NCBI RefSeq assembly: GCF_026240635.1
Contig: NZ_CP110848.1
Location: 3,739,741-3,803,740 of the forward strand
Source: Trichothermofontia sichuanensis B231
GTDB lineage: Bacteria > Cyanobacteriota > Cyanobacteriia > B231
Length of the DNA: 64,000 bases
Reading direction: 5' to 3'
The position numbers and the translations under genes were made by a program. The notes beneath the pieces are model-generated. The model was not told the DNA's origin and did no database searches. It worked only from the letters and a program-made list of their open reading frames with translations. Below are positions 43,829 through 52,956 of the stretch, in pieces; position 1 is the stretch's first letter; every line of letters begins with the position of its first letter.

Positions 43829-45169
43829 TCAGTCAAGTACATCTGAACTCTTACCCCTAGTGGCAGTTGATAAGGCAGGTTCGCATTCTAATAAAGTGGC
43901 TGCTATCCGTTGGGCTGCACCAGGCGGACCCAGACGGCGGCGACCGTTGTCCGCGATCAGGTGCAACTGATCCGGATCGGCAAGCAGGTTCTGCACGATC
44001 GCGACGGCCTGCTCTGGGCGCTCAATTAAGCGCACTGAGGGACCGAGATGGCGGCTTTGGGCCTCGGCAAAGGCTGGTGTAAACTGGGGACCTGCCCCCG
44101 CGATCGTAATCGCCGGTTTGCCTAACCCCACAAACTGCTCAGTCGCAGTGCCGGCCATCGCGATCGCAAAGTCAGCGAGGTGCAGACAATCATTAAAGGC
44201 CGATTGGACTAAGTCGAGGCTAGCGGGATACCGACTACCGACCCAGGTAAAGCGAGACGCGACTGGGTTGGACATCGATTGTGCTTGCCAGCCTTGATCC
44301 TGGAGCGCTTGCCGAAAGGGCTCGAGATCTAGGGTCAGAGCGATCGCGGCCAGAAAACGGAGCGATCGCCGTTGGGAGAACGCTGTACAAAGGGCCATAA
44401 TGACCGGTAGCAATACCTGCCAATTGCGGTAGGCTTCGGGGGGCCGTGAACCAGGGAGTAAGAGCAGGGTGAGGGGCGATTGACTTGACTCAGTCGCACC
44501 GGCGAGTGACGCAGCCGTGGTCGCGGATTGGGCCAGAATCGGGGCGATCGCAAGGCTTCCCGTTGGTTCTAGGCCATCCATCATCGGGTTGCCCAAATCC
44601 AGAGCAGGAATACCCCACTGTTGCAAAATGGTGGTCGTGAGCGCATCCCGTGGGAAGACTGCACGACAACGGCGATGCCGCATCAGCCAACGCTCCCAAG
44701 GTAGGTAAACCGACCCTGACCAACTTTCTAACCGTTCAAACCAAGTCCGGCGGGGTAACCACCCCGCTTCGTCCCGTAGATAATACTCCGATTTCGCCGT
44801 TCCCACAAACGCATAGGGTGCCCCACTCCACCAGGCAAACAGCAGCGGCACAATATCCCCCACCGCCAGAATGAAGCCTCCCCGCTTCGCCCAGCGGCGC
44901 ACGGCCCGAAGCTGACACCAAGTCAGTTGGATTAGCCCTCCCTGAAGATCCCGGACCAGTTGCCGACCATCCATATAAATAAAGCCCCCGGATGGCATCG
45001 TCTTCGTCGGCGCAATGCGGGGAATCCCTGCCTGGGCGTAGGCATTCCCCTCGCCTACTAGGGGAAGGGAGACGATTTCAGGAGCCTGGGGCTGGTTTTG
45101 GAGTGCTTGTAAGATGCGGACTGCAATCACATCTTCGCCATGACCATTACTAATACAAAGTAGTTGCAT
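43829..45169 (-). CDS. Lipid-A-disaccharide synthase-related protein
   Basis: 446-residue GT-B-like protein of the cyanobacterial and plastid LpxB-related group. Its biochemical role is not established and is distinct from true LpxB. It opens with LLCISNGHGEDVIAVRILQA, then LVGEGNAYAQAGI. A middle segment FVGTAKSEYYLRDEAGWLPR is group-specific. The C-terminal half has LLLPGSRPPEAYRNW near 260 and an AGTATEQFVGLGKPAITI nucleotide-sugar-site-like stretch near 365. ATG 45169 puts the family motif at the start; longer in-frame versions would run into sodB. It sits downstream of sodB on the same strand, with a 154-bp gap. Confidence 0.85.
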   Translation of the reverse strand: MQLLCISNGHGEDVIAVRILQALQNQPQAPEIVSLPLVGEGNAYAQAGIPRIAPTKTMPSGGFIYMDGRQLVRDLQGGLIQLTWCQLRAVRRWAKRGGFILAVGDIVPLLFAWWSGAPYAFVGTAKSEYYLRDEAGWLPRRTWFERLESWSGSVYLPWERWLMRHRRCRAVFPRDALTTTILQQWGIPALDLGNPMMDGLEPTGSLAIAPILAQSATTAASLAGATESSQSPLTLLLLPGSRPPEAYRNWQVLLPVIMALCTAFSQRRSLRFLAAIALTLDLEPFRQALQDQGWQAQSMSNPVASRFTWVGSRYPASLDLVQSAFNDCLHLADFAIAMAGTATEQFVGLGKPAITIAGAGPQFTPAFAEAQSRHLGPSVRLIERPEQAVAIVQNLLADPDQLHLIADNGRRRLGPPGAAQRIAATLLECEPALSTATRGKSSDVLD

Positions 45170-45323
45170 CCTTGCCGCCCCATTCTCACTGTTCCCTAAG
45201 CATACTGGCATCATAAAAAACTGGAGCACTCTTGCAAGAGATAGCTCCAGTTCAGCATCAGGATCAAAGCTACCTACGATCGCGCTGCCAACACAACTCA
45301 TGGCGATCGCAGGCCCGCGAATC

Positions 45324-45926
45324 CTACTTTGCCTTAGCGTATTGCTCAGCGACAAAATCCCAGTTAATCAAGTTTTCTACAAAAGTCTTGGCATAATCTG
45401 GGCGCTTGTTCTGATAATCCAGATAGTAAGCGTGTTCCCATATATCCATCGTCAGCAAGGGAACTTGACCATGAACTTGCGGGTTTTCGGCGTTGGGGGT
45501 TTTGGTCACCTTCAGCGTGCCATTATCCAGCACCAACCAAGCCCAGCCGCTGCCAAATTGGGTCGCACCGGCATTGAGGAACGCCTCCTTGAACTTCTCG
45601 TAGCCCCCCAAATCGGCGTCAATTTTAGCAGCCAGTTCCCCCGTTGGCTGACCACCGCCACCCGGCTTCATGCAATACCAGTAGAAAGTGTGGTTCCAGG
45701 CCTGGGCTGCATTGTTAAACACACCCACCTTGGCGGGATCACCAAAGACTTGTGTCATCACCGTCTCTAGCGGCAGGCTGTCCAATTCTGTATCTTTGAC
45801 AGCAGCGTTGTAGTTATTAACGTAAGCTGCGTGGTGCTTGTCGTGGTGGAATTCTAGCGTTTTTGAAGAAATGTAAGGCTCCAGTGCCTGGTAGTCATAC
45901 GGCAGGGGAGGTAATTCGTAAGCCAT
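45324..45926 (-). CDS. sodB: Superoxide dismutase [Fe]
   Basis: 200-residue Fe-type superoxide dismutase that converts superoxide to peroxide and oxygen in the cytosol. Metal ligands are visible: the first His in LEFHHDKHHAAYV (near 26), the second in AWNHTFYW (near 77), and Asp and His in DIWEHAYYLDYQNKR (near 163-167). The Gln/Ala pattern of GATQFGSGWAWLV near 124 favours iron over manganese. Length is normal and the start ATG 45926 follows AGAGAGGAA. A TACAAT/ATTGTA dyad lies 145 bp upstream, possibly part of its control region. Confidence 0.97.
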   Translation of the reverse strand: MAYELPPLPYDYQALEPYISSKTLEFHHDKHHAAYVNNYNAAVKDTELDSLPLETVMTQVFGDPAKVGVFNNAAQAWNHTFYWYCMKPGGGGQPTGELAAKIDADLGGYEKFKEAFLNAGATQFGSGWAWLVLDNGTLKVTKTPNAENPQVHGQVPLLTMDIWEHAYYLDYQNKRPDYAKTFVENLINWDFVAEQYAKAK

Positions 45927-46070
45927 CTGTTCGATTCCTCTCTAACAAGGGTACTGCTACAAGGGTACTAGGTTCCTAAGCTTGAGTGCCGAGTTGAAGG
46001 TTTGGGCAGGCCTTAATCAGCCGCTTGGTGCTTAGACAAAAGCCTCCAAACTCCGACAGCAACAGAACTT

Positions 46071-46086
46071 TACAATGCCAATTGTA
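46071..46086. promoter_or_regulatory. TACAAT/ATTGTA dyad upstream of sodB
   Basis: TACAAT-GCCA-ATTGTA is a perfect 6-bp inverted repeat, 145 bp before the sodB ATG. It may be a regulator site or overlap a promoter. The role is inferred from position only. Confidence 0.35.
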
Positions 46087-46212
46087 TCCCAAAGCGTCCC
46101 AGCGTTTGTTTTGAGCTGGGCGAGGGTTAAGGAGAACGGGTCATTGGCGTGTAGCGAGGACCCATACAGGTGTTGCCCTGAGTTGACCTTATTCGGGCGT
46201 TGGCGTGATGGA

Positions 46213-46360
46213 TACCCAGTACACTATTAAGGTTTGGATCTGGATCCGACCGGTAGCCCTCATCCCCCAACCCCTTCTCCCAAAAAGGAGGGCCACACCT
46301 GTGGACTGCACCCATCCTACCCAGGCAAAGCTGTACTTTATGATCGAGGTAAAGGCTGTA
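46213..46360 (-). repeat. Family A element with internal deletion
   Basis: Inverse copy with the AGGTAAAGGCTGTA terminus and the GTACTTTATGATC segment. It has lost most of one central hairpin: CAACCCCTTCTCCC runs straight into AAAAAGGAGGGCC. Confidence 0.75.
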
Positions 46361-46474
46361 TAGGACTTAATTGTATAACCCTCGTACAATAGAAGTTAGA
46401 GGTTGATTATTCATTCATTCAGCGTATGCCGGATTAGATGGCCCATTGGGGTAACCTGTTAACCCAGTGAACCT

Positions 46475-46581
46475 TATGGTCAATCTAAATAAGAACGATA
46501 CAGTTTTGTGCTCCCCTCTCCCGCTCTGGGAGGGGGGCTGGGGGTGAGGGGGCTGTTTCAGCCTAAATGGCAATGACTATA
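46475..46581 (-). repeat. Family B element, copy 6
   Basis: 107 bp, TATGGTCAATCTA to GGCAATGACTATA, same orientation as copy 3. Its core CCCCTCTCCC-GCTCT-GGGAGGGGGG has one mismatch. It lies directly upstream of the small gene at 46605. Confidence 0.85.
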
Positions 46582-46604
46582 ATCGCTAGTGTTGAGGAGA
46601 TAAG

Positions 46605-46904
46605 GTGGAGCATCTTGACGATCGGCAGACTAAGACACTCATTCAGCAAATTAATGACAATATCGATCGCCTGAGGGTAACGGCTTATCAACTGAAGTCA
46701 GTCAAGCCTATACTGTATGGATTAATTTTTGAGTGTCCATTGGGAGGCAATCCATCAGATTGTCAGGGGTATGCTCTTCGTCACGAACCTTTGGACAAGC
46801 GGATCCAGTTCGTTGAATCGTTGAGTGAGGCACAAGCCTTAAAGCTGTATTTAGACCATCTGGAATGTCTACGGATTAAGCTCATTAGGGGGATAGGTGC
46901 TTAG
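46605..46904 (+). CDS. Small hypothetical protein
   Basis: 99-residue soluble protein of unknown function. It begins with an amphipathic helix (TKTLIQQINDNIDRLRVTAY), then a strand pair with two cysteines (LIFECPLGGNPSDCQGYALR). It ends with a second helix pair ending in LKLYLDHLECLRIKL. The Cys-x8-Cys pattern could bind metal or form a disulfide. GTG 46605 is supported by GAGGAGA a few bases upstream. Only 24 bp separate it from family B copy 6, so its promoter must lie in or beyond that element. No operon partner is present. Confidence 0.65.
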   Translation: MEHLDDRQTKTLIQQINDNIDRLRVTAYQLKSVKPILYGLIFECPLGGNPSDCQGYALRHEPLDKRIQFVESLSEAQALKLYLDHLECLRIKLIRGIGA

Positions 46905-46987
46905 GGCCTGAATTTGAGTGAAAATACCATTGGCAAAACCATTGTTTCAAGATCTGTTTTAAGAACCCATTAAGGGATGTTGTGTGC

Positions 46988-47953
46988 TTATTTTAAGACC
47001 GCCTTGGCTCGGTTGAGGTAGCGCCGCCGATCTTCCAGGCCGTTGTAGCCCCCATTGACTCGGAAGGTTACGCCTTCTAAATCATCGAGATCGGCCCAGG
47101 TATTCAACTTGCGTCGGTCCCAATACCATCCTGCCACAATGACTGCATAGGGCGGTTGTTCTACCAGCGTCGGATTAGCCACAAAATCAACGCCGAGATC
47201 TTTAGAAAAAGCCGCGTAATTAGCTCGTCCCGTCAGTTGGATGAGTCCTCGTCCCATAAACCGTTTGCCATCACCTGGTTGGGTATTGCCCAAATCGCGC
47301 CGTCCCTCATATCCGCGTTGGGCGTCTGTTGGCCCCCAGATCTCCCGTAGCCAGCGAAAGCCACCACTTTCGTGCATAACCTGGGCGAGGAAATGGGCCA
47401 TGCGCAACCGGGTGTTGATTTGATAGCGTTCAAAGGTTTCATTAACCCCTGGGGTAAGGGACTCAATACGGGACTTCAGTTCCGTAGATCCAGCAATTTG
47501 GATCAACTGGTTTGCACTGACATATTCCTTGGCAGTAGTACTGCCGCCCACGGGCGGAAACAGGTTACCCGGCTCAGGGGTAGAGGGGGGCAGCACAAAG
47601 AGACGCACGTAGGGATCGACATTATCAGGCCGGGGTGGAAGATCCGAAATAAAGCGAATGAAATAGTCGATTTCCCGATCGACCGTCTCAAATTTTTCTA
47701 GGGGCAGGATCAACTCTCGCAGGCGATCGATGGCAACACGGCGGTGCTCCCGCATCGCTGCCCCCGATCCATAGAGGCCCACATAGGGACTGGCACCGAC
47801 CGGGCGATCGGGCAGTTTAGGGTTGGAGAATTGGCGAATCGCGGTATCGACAAAGAAATCAGCCTGATGAATCCGTTCTGGTTGCGCCAGTAATAACTGT
47901 TCGAGGCGATTGATACCCATCTGGCGATAGGCTCTGATATCCTTCACATCCAT
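46988..47953 (-). CDS. GH19 chitinase/endolysin-like protein with duplicated N-terminal domain
   Basis: 321-residue protein. The C-terminal half (about 165-321) is a glycoside-hydrolase family 19 lysozyme/endolysin-type domain: MAHFLAQVMHESGGFRWLRE contains the catalytic Glu, then GRGLIQLTGRANYAAF and VIVAGWYWDRRKLN. Such domains cut peptidoglycan or chitin. The N-terminal part contains two related blocks of about 50 residues (near 5-55 and 70-120), both with RL..L.L, a central D..I..I and a closing PYV.L pattern, perhaps a binding module. No signal peptide is seen and no holin or phage genes are nearby. ATG 47953 with AGGGAGAAG upstream is preferred to GTG 47983. It lies 42 bp downstream of the DUF427 gene, likely one transcript. 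Confidence 0.85.
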   Translation of the reverse strand: MDVKDIRAYRQMGINRLEQLLLAQPERIHQADFFVDTAIRQFSNPKLPDRPVGASPYVGLYGSGAAMREHRRVAIDRLRELILPLEKFETVDREIDYFIRFISDLPPRPDNVDPYVRLFVLPPSTPEPGNLFPPVGGSTTAKEYVSANQLIQIAGSTELKSRIESLTPGVNETFERYQINTRLRMAHFLAQVMHESGGFRWLREIWGPTDAQRGYEGRRDLGNTQPGDGKRFMGRGLIQLTGRANYAAFSKDLGVDFVANPTLVEQPPYAVIVAGWYWDRRKLNTWADLDDLEGVTFRVNGGYNGLEDRRRYLNRAKAVLK

Positions 47954-47995
47954 CGCACTTCTCCCTGGAATTGTTGTTTGCACCCGTGTCCTAGC

Positions 47996-48490
47996 CTACC
48001 ACCCCAGGGTTCCGGGGCCGCCCTTAAAGGGACCCACAATCTTGTGGGTAATCCAGCCCCCATAAAAGTTACCGGGTTGGGGGGTGACTAACTCATCATC
48101 CAGATAACAGGCATCCATCCGACTGGCATAAAAGCCATAGGCATCTTGAATCGCCCGAAAAGCAGGGGTGGGATCAAAATAGCGCCAGGCTGCGAAATTG
48201 GCCCGTTTCCCCTGGACAACCACGTCATAGTAGCGACACCGACCTTTCCACTCACACACACTCACACGGGAAGTTTCCCGCAGACAATCAAGCTGAATAT
48301 CTGTGGCAGGGATATAATACGTGGGCGGATGGCTGGTTTCCAGAACCCGTTTCCCCTGGCGAGTCTGCGCGATCGTGACCCCATTGAAAACCACCCGAAT
48401 CACCTGGCTAGTCTCCTCCCAACGAGCAGGACGGGGATAATCCCAAACCGATTCTTGACCAGGACCCGGAGGAATAGGAGTCGGAGACAT
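47996..48490 (-). CDS. DUF427 domain protein
   Basis: 164-residue protein of the DUF427 family, widely found but without a known reaction. Characteristic pieces are WDYPRPARWEETSQVIRVVF near 16-35, PPTYYIPATDIQLDCL near 55, the CEWKGRCRYYDV core near 79-90, and WRYFDPTPAFRAIQDAYGFY with FYASRMDACYLDDELVTPQPG near 102-138. The ligand-like Cys/Trp/Tyr cluster suggests small-molecule binding, which is inference. It lies upstream of the GH19 gene on the same strand with a 42-bp gap. Confidence 0.9.
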   Translation of the reverse strand: MSPTPIPPGPGQESVWDYPRPARWEETSQVIRVVFNGVTIAQTRQGKRVLETSHPPTYYIPATDIQLDCLRETSRVSVCEWKGRCRYYDVVVQGKRANFAAWRYFDPTPAFRAIQDAYGFYASRMDACYLDDELVTPQPGNFYGGWITHKIVGPFKGGPGTLGW

Positions 48491-48526
48491 AGGTTAGGAC
48501 CGAGGTTAGGACCAACGGGTAAAGGA

Positions 48527-48604
48527 TATAGTTATTCCAGATTAGAAAGAGATGTCTAAGCTCCTCTCCCCCTGCGGGAGAGGGGTTGGGGGTGAGGGGG
48601 CTGC
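48527..48604 (-). repeat. Family B element, copy 7 (partial, variant end)
   Basis: Starts TATAGTTATTCCAG, continues with the variant end shared with copy 4 (ATTAGAAAGAGATGTCTAAG), then a CCTCTCCC-CCTGC-GGGAGAGG core and GAGGGGGCTG. The far terminus is missing. Confidence 0.75.
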
Positions 48605-48755
48605 GAGGTTTGTCAGACAAGCAGCAGGGGCATCAGGCCAGAAGCGAAACAGCAGCAGAGAGCATCAACTGGATTCTCTATTTTTCTCCTGTCTCTTTTC
48701 TCTTACCTCTTTTCTCCTGCCTCTCCTGACCCGATTGATCACTCAATCAGGCCAT
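48605..48755. other. Pyrimidine-rich region after rpoC2
   Basis: 151 bp downstream of rpoC2 (leftward). It contains a run of CTCCTGTCTCTTTTCTCTTA-type pyrimidines (48680-48730), purine-rich on the transcript. It resembles the rpo spacers but has no complementary arm close by. Confidence 0.5.
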
Positions 48756-51700
48756 TTACTCCTCCTCCTCATCGAAATCATCGTCGTCTTCCTCCTCGTC
48801 CTCATCGAGGTCGTAGCCATTGTGGTCATCCACTAGTTCATCATCATCGCCAAGGATCGGGGAAAATCTCTCGCCTTTGCGACCCCCGCCACCAAAACTA
48901 AAGGGCGATCGAAATTCAGTACTGGGTTTATTAGATTTATTAGACGACGGCGGTTCGGGATTGAGCGATCGCGCCACCTCATCATCTACCAGGATGACAT
49001 CCTTGAGATCATCGGCATCTTCATCCTCATCGAGAATGGCCAGACTATCACCCAGATCAGGCTCGAAGCTGGTGGTTTCTTCGTAGGTGTTGAACCCTGT
49101 CCCCGCTGGGATCAAGCGGCCAATAATGACATTTTCCTTGAGACCGCGCAGCCAATCGGATTTACCTTCGATCGCGGCTTCGGTGAGAATCCGGGTCGTT
49201 TCCTGGAAACTGGCTGCCGAGACAAAGCTATCGGTCTTCAGGGAAGCCTTAGTAATTCCCATCAGCACCGGGGTATATTCCGCTGGGGCACCGCCCGTGA
49301 TCGACATCGCTTCGTTGATCTTTTCGATCTCTTGCAGTTCTGGATACTCCTGAGGCAAGAGGGTAGTGTCCCCACCGTCTTCCACCCGGACCTTGGAAGT
49401 CATCTGGCGCACAATCACCTCAATGTGCTTGTCGGAAATATCAATCCCCTGGGACTGGTAAACCGACTGGACTTCATCCACTAGGAACTTCTGGACCTTT
49501 TGCAAACTGATTAACGAGGCTTGGTAAAGCCCCTCCCGTTCGCGGTGGTACTGGAAGAGGATCTCCAAAATCTCGTTGGGGTTAGCAGGACCATCCGTCA
49601 GGGGGCTGGCCGCCTCAACCCGATCGCCGTCGGAAATCATCAGGTTTTGCCCCGGTCCGATCAGGTAGGGTGTAACCACACCGTCGTCTTCCTCGATCTG
49701 CACTTCGACCGATTCATCTTCCCCGTAGATCACCCGTGCGACCCCCGGACGTTTGGCTAAGATACACGCTTCCTTCGGTTTGCGAGCTTCTAACAGTTCC
49801 TCAATCCGCGGCAGCCCCTGGATGATGTCCCCAGTTTTAGTCCGTTCAAAGATCAGCAACACCAGGTTATCGCCCCGTTGGACTAAACTGCCATCTTCAA
49901 TGTGTAACACGGCACCGGGTGAAACCCGGTAGGGCCGACCGAGGCGAATCTGGATCTCGTTGGCATTGACGGCAACCACTTGCCCCGACTGCTCAGCCAG
50001 GATGTCAGCAGTCAGAGGATCGCGATCGACAACCAGATCGCCCACATTCACCAGTGGGGTCTGGCCGTTGGTGGGAATACTCACGCGATCGGTATCCCGC
50101 ACCACCAGGATGCGGCGAATCGCTTCGGCCACCTCGCGAATCCCCCCAACAACCCCGGCTTCCCGACATTGGATCGCTGTTCGGGCCACGACAGCACCGG
50201 GAGCAATCTGTTCGCCCTCTTGCACCAGAATACTGGTCTGGGTACCCGCCTGGGTGGGGTCACTCACCACATCCCGACGAATGACCAGGGATTCCAAAAT
50301 CACCAGTTGCAGACGCTTGACGTCCGGATCGGTCTCGTCATCCACCAGCTCAATATCAGCAGCTAAGTGATGATCTTCCTTGCCCAGATCGGTACCTGAG
50401 TTCTTATCAATTTCCAGGACTAACTGAGTGCGCAACAGTTCCAGCCCTTCCACTGACTTGACCCGTTCCCCATCCTTATAGGGCAAACGCTGGACAGCCC
50501 GTAGCCGAATCGACCGACCGGCTTCACTCGCCGATTCCTGGCTGGGAACTGAGGGCGTATCAGGAACACTGAACTCCTGCACGGGGCGCAGCAACAGGGC
50601 AGGTCCCTCCGGCGTTTCCACCGATTCGATATAGCGCAGGCCTGCCGAGACTAACCCTGGTAGCACCTCTTCCCCAGCCTGGACCAAGGTGCCATCCTTA
50701 GCAATCAGGTCCTCCGGATTATCCACCATGTGGAGTTCACCGGGCTTGATCACGATCTCTCGCAGGATGTCGTTCTTCTGGGTGACCTCGACGATGCCAC
50801 TGTTCTGGCAGAAAATATCCTTGACGACTTCGGTTCCGGCTTCGACATACTGACCATCTTCCACCAGGAGCAGCGAAATGTCCTTGTTAACCTCGTGGGC
50901 CTCTTCCGGAATCCACAGCAGCGTGCCGCCCTTGACCACTTCGTAACCCTGCTTGGCCTTGCCCTTCCTGGCAACTTCAACCCCAGCGTACTTGATGATG
51001 CCGCCCGTTTCGGTGTGATAGGACTTGTCATCCAGTTCAGCCACGACTTCCCCACTGTGGACTTTGGTCCCTGGCGTGGTCTTCAGGAAGAAGCGCTGGT
51101 TGGTAGTAGTTTCGATCACGTAATGTTCGCGGCCTTGGGAACCTTCCACGCGCACCCGTGCCTGATCCAGCAGCACCGAGGCGGTGATAATTTCGACTTC
51201 CCGAACAGTTTTGTTGCCGTCTTCGTGGGGAATGCGCACGATGCCGCCGTGTTCAGTGGTCAGTTTGGTTTCAGCCAGGGTATCGCCGACCTTCACCACA
51301 TCCCCTTCCTTGACCGTAGGTTCGGCTCCCGGTAGCAGGTTGTAGACATCTCCAGACAGGACCCAAATCAGGCCGCCACGCTGGGCATAGCGGGTAATGT
51401 TCCCCTGACGATCGCGCTTTTCCTCCGGTGCAATATCGGCAAATTTCACTTCCCCCGCCAGATCAGTGGGCACGTCTTTACTGGCTTTTTCCGTGGACTT
51501 GCGCGTGGCCCGTCCGGCGATCGGTACTTCTGCCAAAATCTGATTGGTCTCAACTTCCTGGCCATCTGGCTGCATCAGGATCGACCCCTGGACCACCTGG
51601 AAGGTTTGCTTGCGCCCCCCTTCCGAGACCAAGGTCAGTTCAAAGTTAGTTTCCGTCAGGAAGGCATCATCCCCATGCCGGGTGCGGAAGGGACGCAACC

Positions 51701-52817
51701 GCACGTTACTGGGATAGCGCACAACCCCTTTGAAGGGAGCTTGAATCTGGCGAGCCACTTCCCCCGTGAAAACCCCACCGGTATGGAAGGTGCGCATGGT
51801 CAACTGGGTGCCGGGTTCCCCGATCGACTGGGCAGCAATAATCCCAACCGCTTCGCCCATATCCACCATCTGGGCGTGGGCCAAACTCCAGCCATAGCAA
51901 TGCTGGCATACTGAGCGTGTGGCATCACAGGTCAGGGGCGATCGCACCAGCACCCGTTTTACCCCAGCATCCCCAATGATCTGAGCCAGATCGTCGTCAA
52001 TCACCGTATTGGGTTCGGCTAGAACTTCACCCGTTTCGGGGTGGATCACCCGGCCATCGGGATGATTCGCCGTCACCCGCCCCATCAGCCGATCCTTAAG
52101 CGCAATCTGGACGCGATCGCCGTCGCGCATATCCTCCAGCCAGATTCCCCGTTGGGTATTGCAATCCGCTTCACGAACGATCACATCCTGGGACACATCC
52201 ACCAGGCGTCGGGTCAGGTAACCAGAGTCCGCCGTCCGCAGTGCCGTATCAACTAGACCCTTACGGGCACCGTAGGAAGAGATGATGTACTCGGTGACGG
52301 TCAACCCCTCGCGGAAATTAGTTTTAATCGGCAGGTCAATAATTTCCCCCTGGGGATCGGCCATCAGGCCGCGCATCCCCACTAACTGCCGCACCTGGGA
52401 GATATTCCCCCGCGCCCCGGAAAAGGCCATCATATAGACCGAGTTCAGCGGGTCACGCCTGCGGAAATTCTCGACTACCTGGTCCTTAAGCTTTTCACTA
52501 GTTTCATTCCAGGTATCGATCGCCTTTTGGAACCGTTCAACTTCGGTGATTTCGCCGCGCTCATAGCGATCGTTGGTTTGGTTAATCACCTGCTCCGCTT
52601 CGGCAATCAACTGTGGTTTCGTATCCGGTACCTGGAGGTCGTCCACACTAATCGACACCCCCGCCCGCGTTGCATAGCGGAAACCCAAATCCTTCAGGCG
52701 ATCGGCCACCTGCGCCGTCCGAGCCGTGCCATAGTGGGTAAACGCCCAGGCAACCAGCTTACGCAACTGTCCCTTGTCAATCACCCGGTTGCGGAAAATG
52801 ATATTTGCTTGTGTCAT
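48756..52817 (-). CDS. rpoC2: RNA polymerase subunit beta' (C-terminal part, RpoC2)
   Basis: 1353-residue C-terminal half of the split beta' subunit found in cyanobacteria and plastids. The start [19 protein letters not shown] and the trigger-loop region ([20 protein letters not shown] near 135, then [20 protein letters not shown] near 168) are plain. The zinc site [13 protein letters not shown] near 298 is intact. A large cyanobacterium-specific insertion of sandwich-barrel hybrid motifs follows (about 340-970). The conserved [20 protein letters not shown] and [15 protein letters not shown] lie near 1190. The tail after 1290 is extremely acidic ([16 protein letters not shown]). ATG 52817 is preferred to the start six codons upstream. 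It is the last gene of the rpo cluster. Confidence 0.98.
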   Translation of the reverse strand: MTQANIIFRNRVIDKGQLRKLVAWAFTHYGTARTAQVADRLKDLGFRYATRAGVSISVDDLQVPDTKPQLIAEAEQVINQTNDRYERGEITEVERFQKAIDTWNETSEKLKDQVVENFRRRDPLNSVYMMAFSGARGNISQVRQLVGMRGLMADPQGEIIDLPIKTNFREGLTVTEYIISSYGARKGLVDTALRTADSGYLTRRLVDVSQDVIVREADCNTQRGIWLEDMRDGDRVQIALKDRLMGRVTANHPDGRVIHPETGEVLAEPNTVIDDDLAQIIGDAGVKRVLVRSPLTCDATRSVCQHCYGWSLAHAQMVDMGEAVGIIAAQSIGEPGTQLTMRTFHTGGVFTGEVARQIQAPFKGVVRYPSNVRLRPFRTRHGDDAFLTETNFELTLVSEGGRKQTFQVVQGSILMQPDGQEVETNQILAEVPIAGRATRKSTEKASKDVPTDLAGEVKFADIAPEEKRDRQGNITRYAQRGGLIWVLSGDVYNLLPGAEPTVKEGDVVKVGDTLAETKLTTEHGGIVRIPHEDGNKTVREVEIITASVLLDQARVRVEGSQGREHYVIETTTNQRFFLKTTPGTKVHSGEVVAELDDKSYHTETGGIIKYAGVEVARKGKAKQGYEVVKGGTLLWIPEEAHEVNKDISLLLVEDGQYVEAGTEVVKDIFCQNSGIVEVTQKNDILREIVIKPGELHMVDNPEDLIAKDGTLVQAGEEVLPGLVSAGLRYIESVETPEGPALLLRPVQEFSVPDTPSVPSQESASEAGRSIRLRAVQRLPYKDGERVKSVEGLELLRTQLVLEIDKNSGTDLGKEDHHLAADIELVDDETDPDVKRLQLVILESLVIRRDVVSDPTQAGTQTSILVQEGEQIAPGAVVARTAIQCREAGVVGGIREVAEAIRRILVVRDTDRVSIPTNGQTPLVNVGDLVVDRDPLTADILAEQSGQVVAVNANEIQIRLGRPYRVSPGAVLHIEDGSLVQRGDNLVLLIFERTKTGDIIQGLPRIEELLEARKPKEACILAKRPGVARVIYGEDESVEVQIEEDDGVVTPYLIGPGQNLMISDGDRVEAASPLTDGPANPNEILEILFQYHREREGLYQASLISLQKVQKFLVDEVQSVYQSQGIDISDKHIEVIVRQMTSKVRVEDGGDTTLLPQEYPELQEIEKINEAMSITGGAPAEYTPVLMGITKASLKTDSFVSAASFQETTRILTEAAIEGKSDWLRGLKENVIIGRLIPAGTGFNTYEETTSFEPDLGDSLAILDEDEDADDLKDVILVDDEVARSLNPEPPSSNKSNKPSTEFRSPFSFGGGGRKGERFSPILGDDDELVDDHNGYDLDEDEEEDDDDFDEEEE

Positions 52818-52956
52818 TGCGACCTCTTCACCCAATAGCCCGTGATGTGTATGCCAAACCGATATCTAGGGGTAGGAAACAGAGGATAGGGAACAGGAAA
52901 CTGGAAAAAGAAGATAACTTTCTCTTTCCTCTCTTCTCTGCCCTCTTTCCTCTCTG
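52818..52956 (-). promoter_or_regulatory. rpoC1-rpoC2 spacer with purine/pyrimidine hairpin
   Basis: On the transcript an AG-only arm (complement of CTTTCTCTTTCCTCTCTTCT and following, about 52915-52956) is followed by a UC-rich arm (complement of AGGAAACAGAGGATAGGG, about 52875-52910). The two can form a long imperfect hairpin. This could adjust the RpoC1:RpoC2 ratio or direct RNA cleavage, which is inferred. Confidence 0.45.

Larger units (their letters stand above)
45927..46604. other. 678-bp spacer with two repeat elements
   Basis: Divergent spacer between sodB and the small gene at 46605. It carries a duplicated CAAGGGTACT next to sodB (near 45950), the dyad at 46071-46086, a shortened family A element (46213-46360), and family B copy 6 (46475-46581). 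No coding frame is supported. Confidence 0.55.

Noticed and set aside
45170-45355. Longer start of the LpxB-related gene
   Set aside because: It would overlap the sodB coding region and adds sequence without the family opening LLCISNGHGEDV.
50730-51335. 201-codon rightward frame within rpoC2
   Set aside because: It is a shadow of the well-supported rpoC2 reading frame on the other strand.
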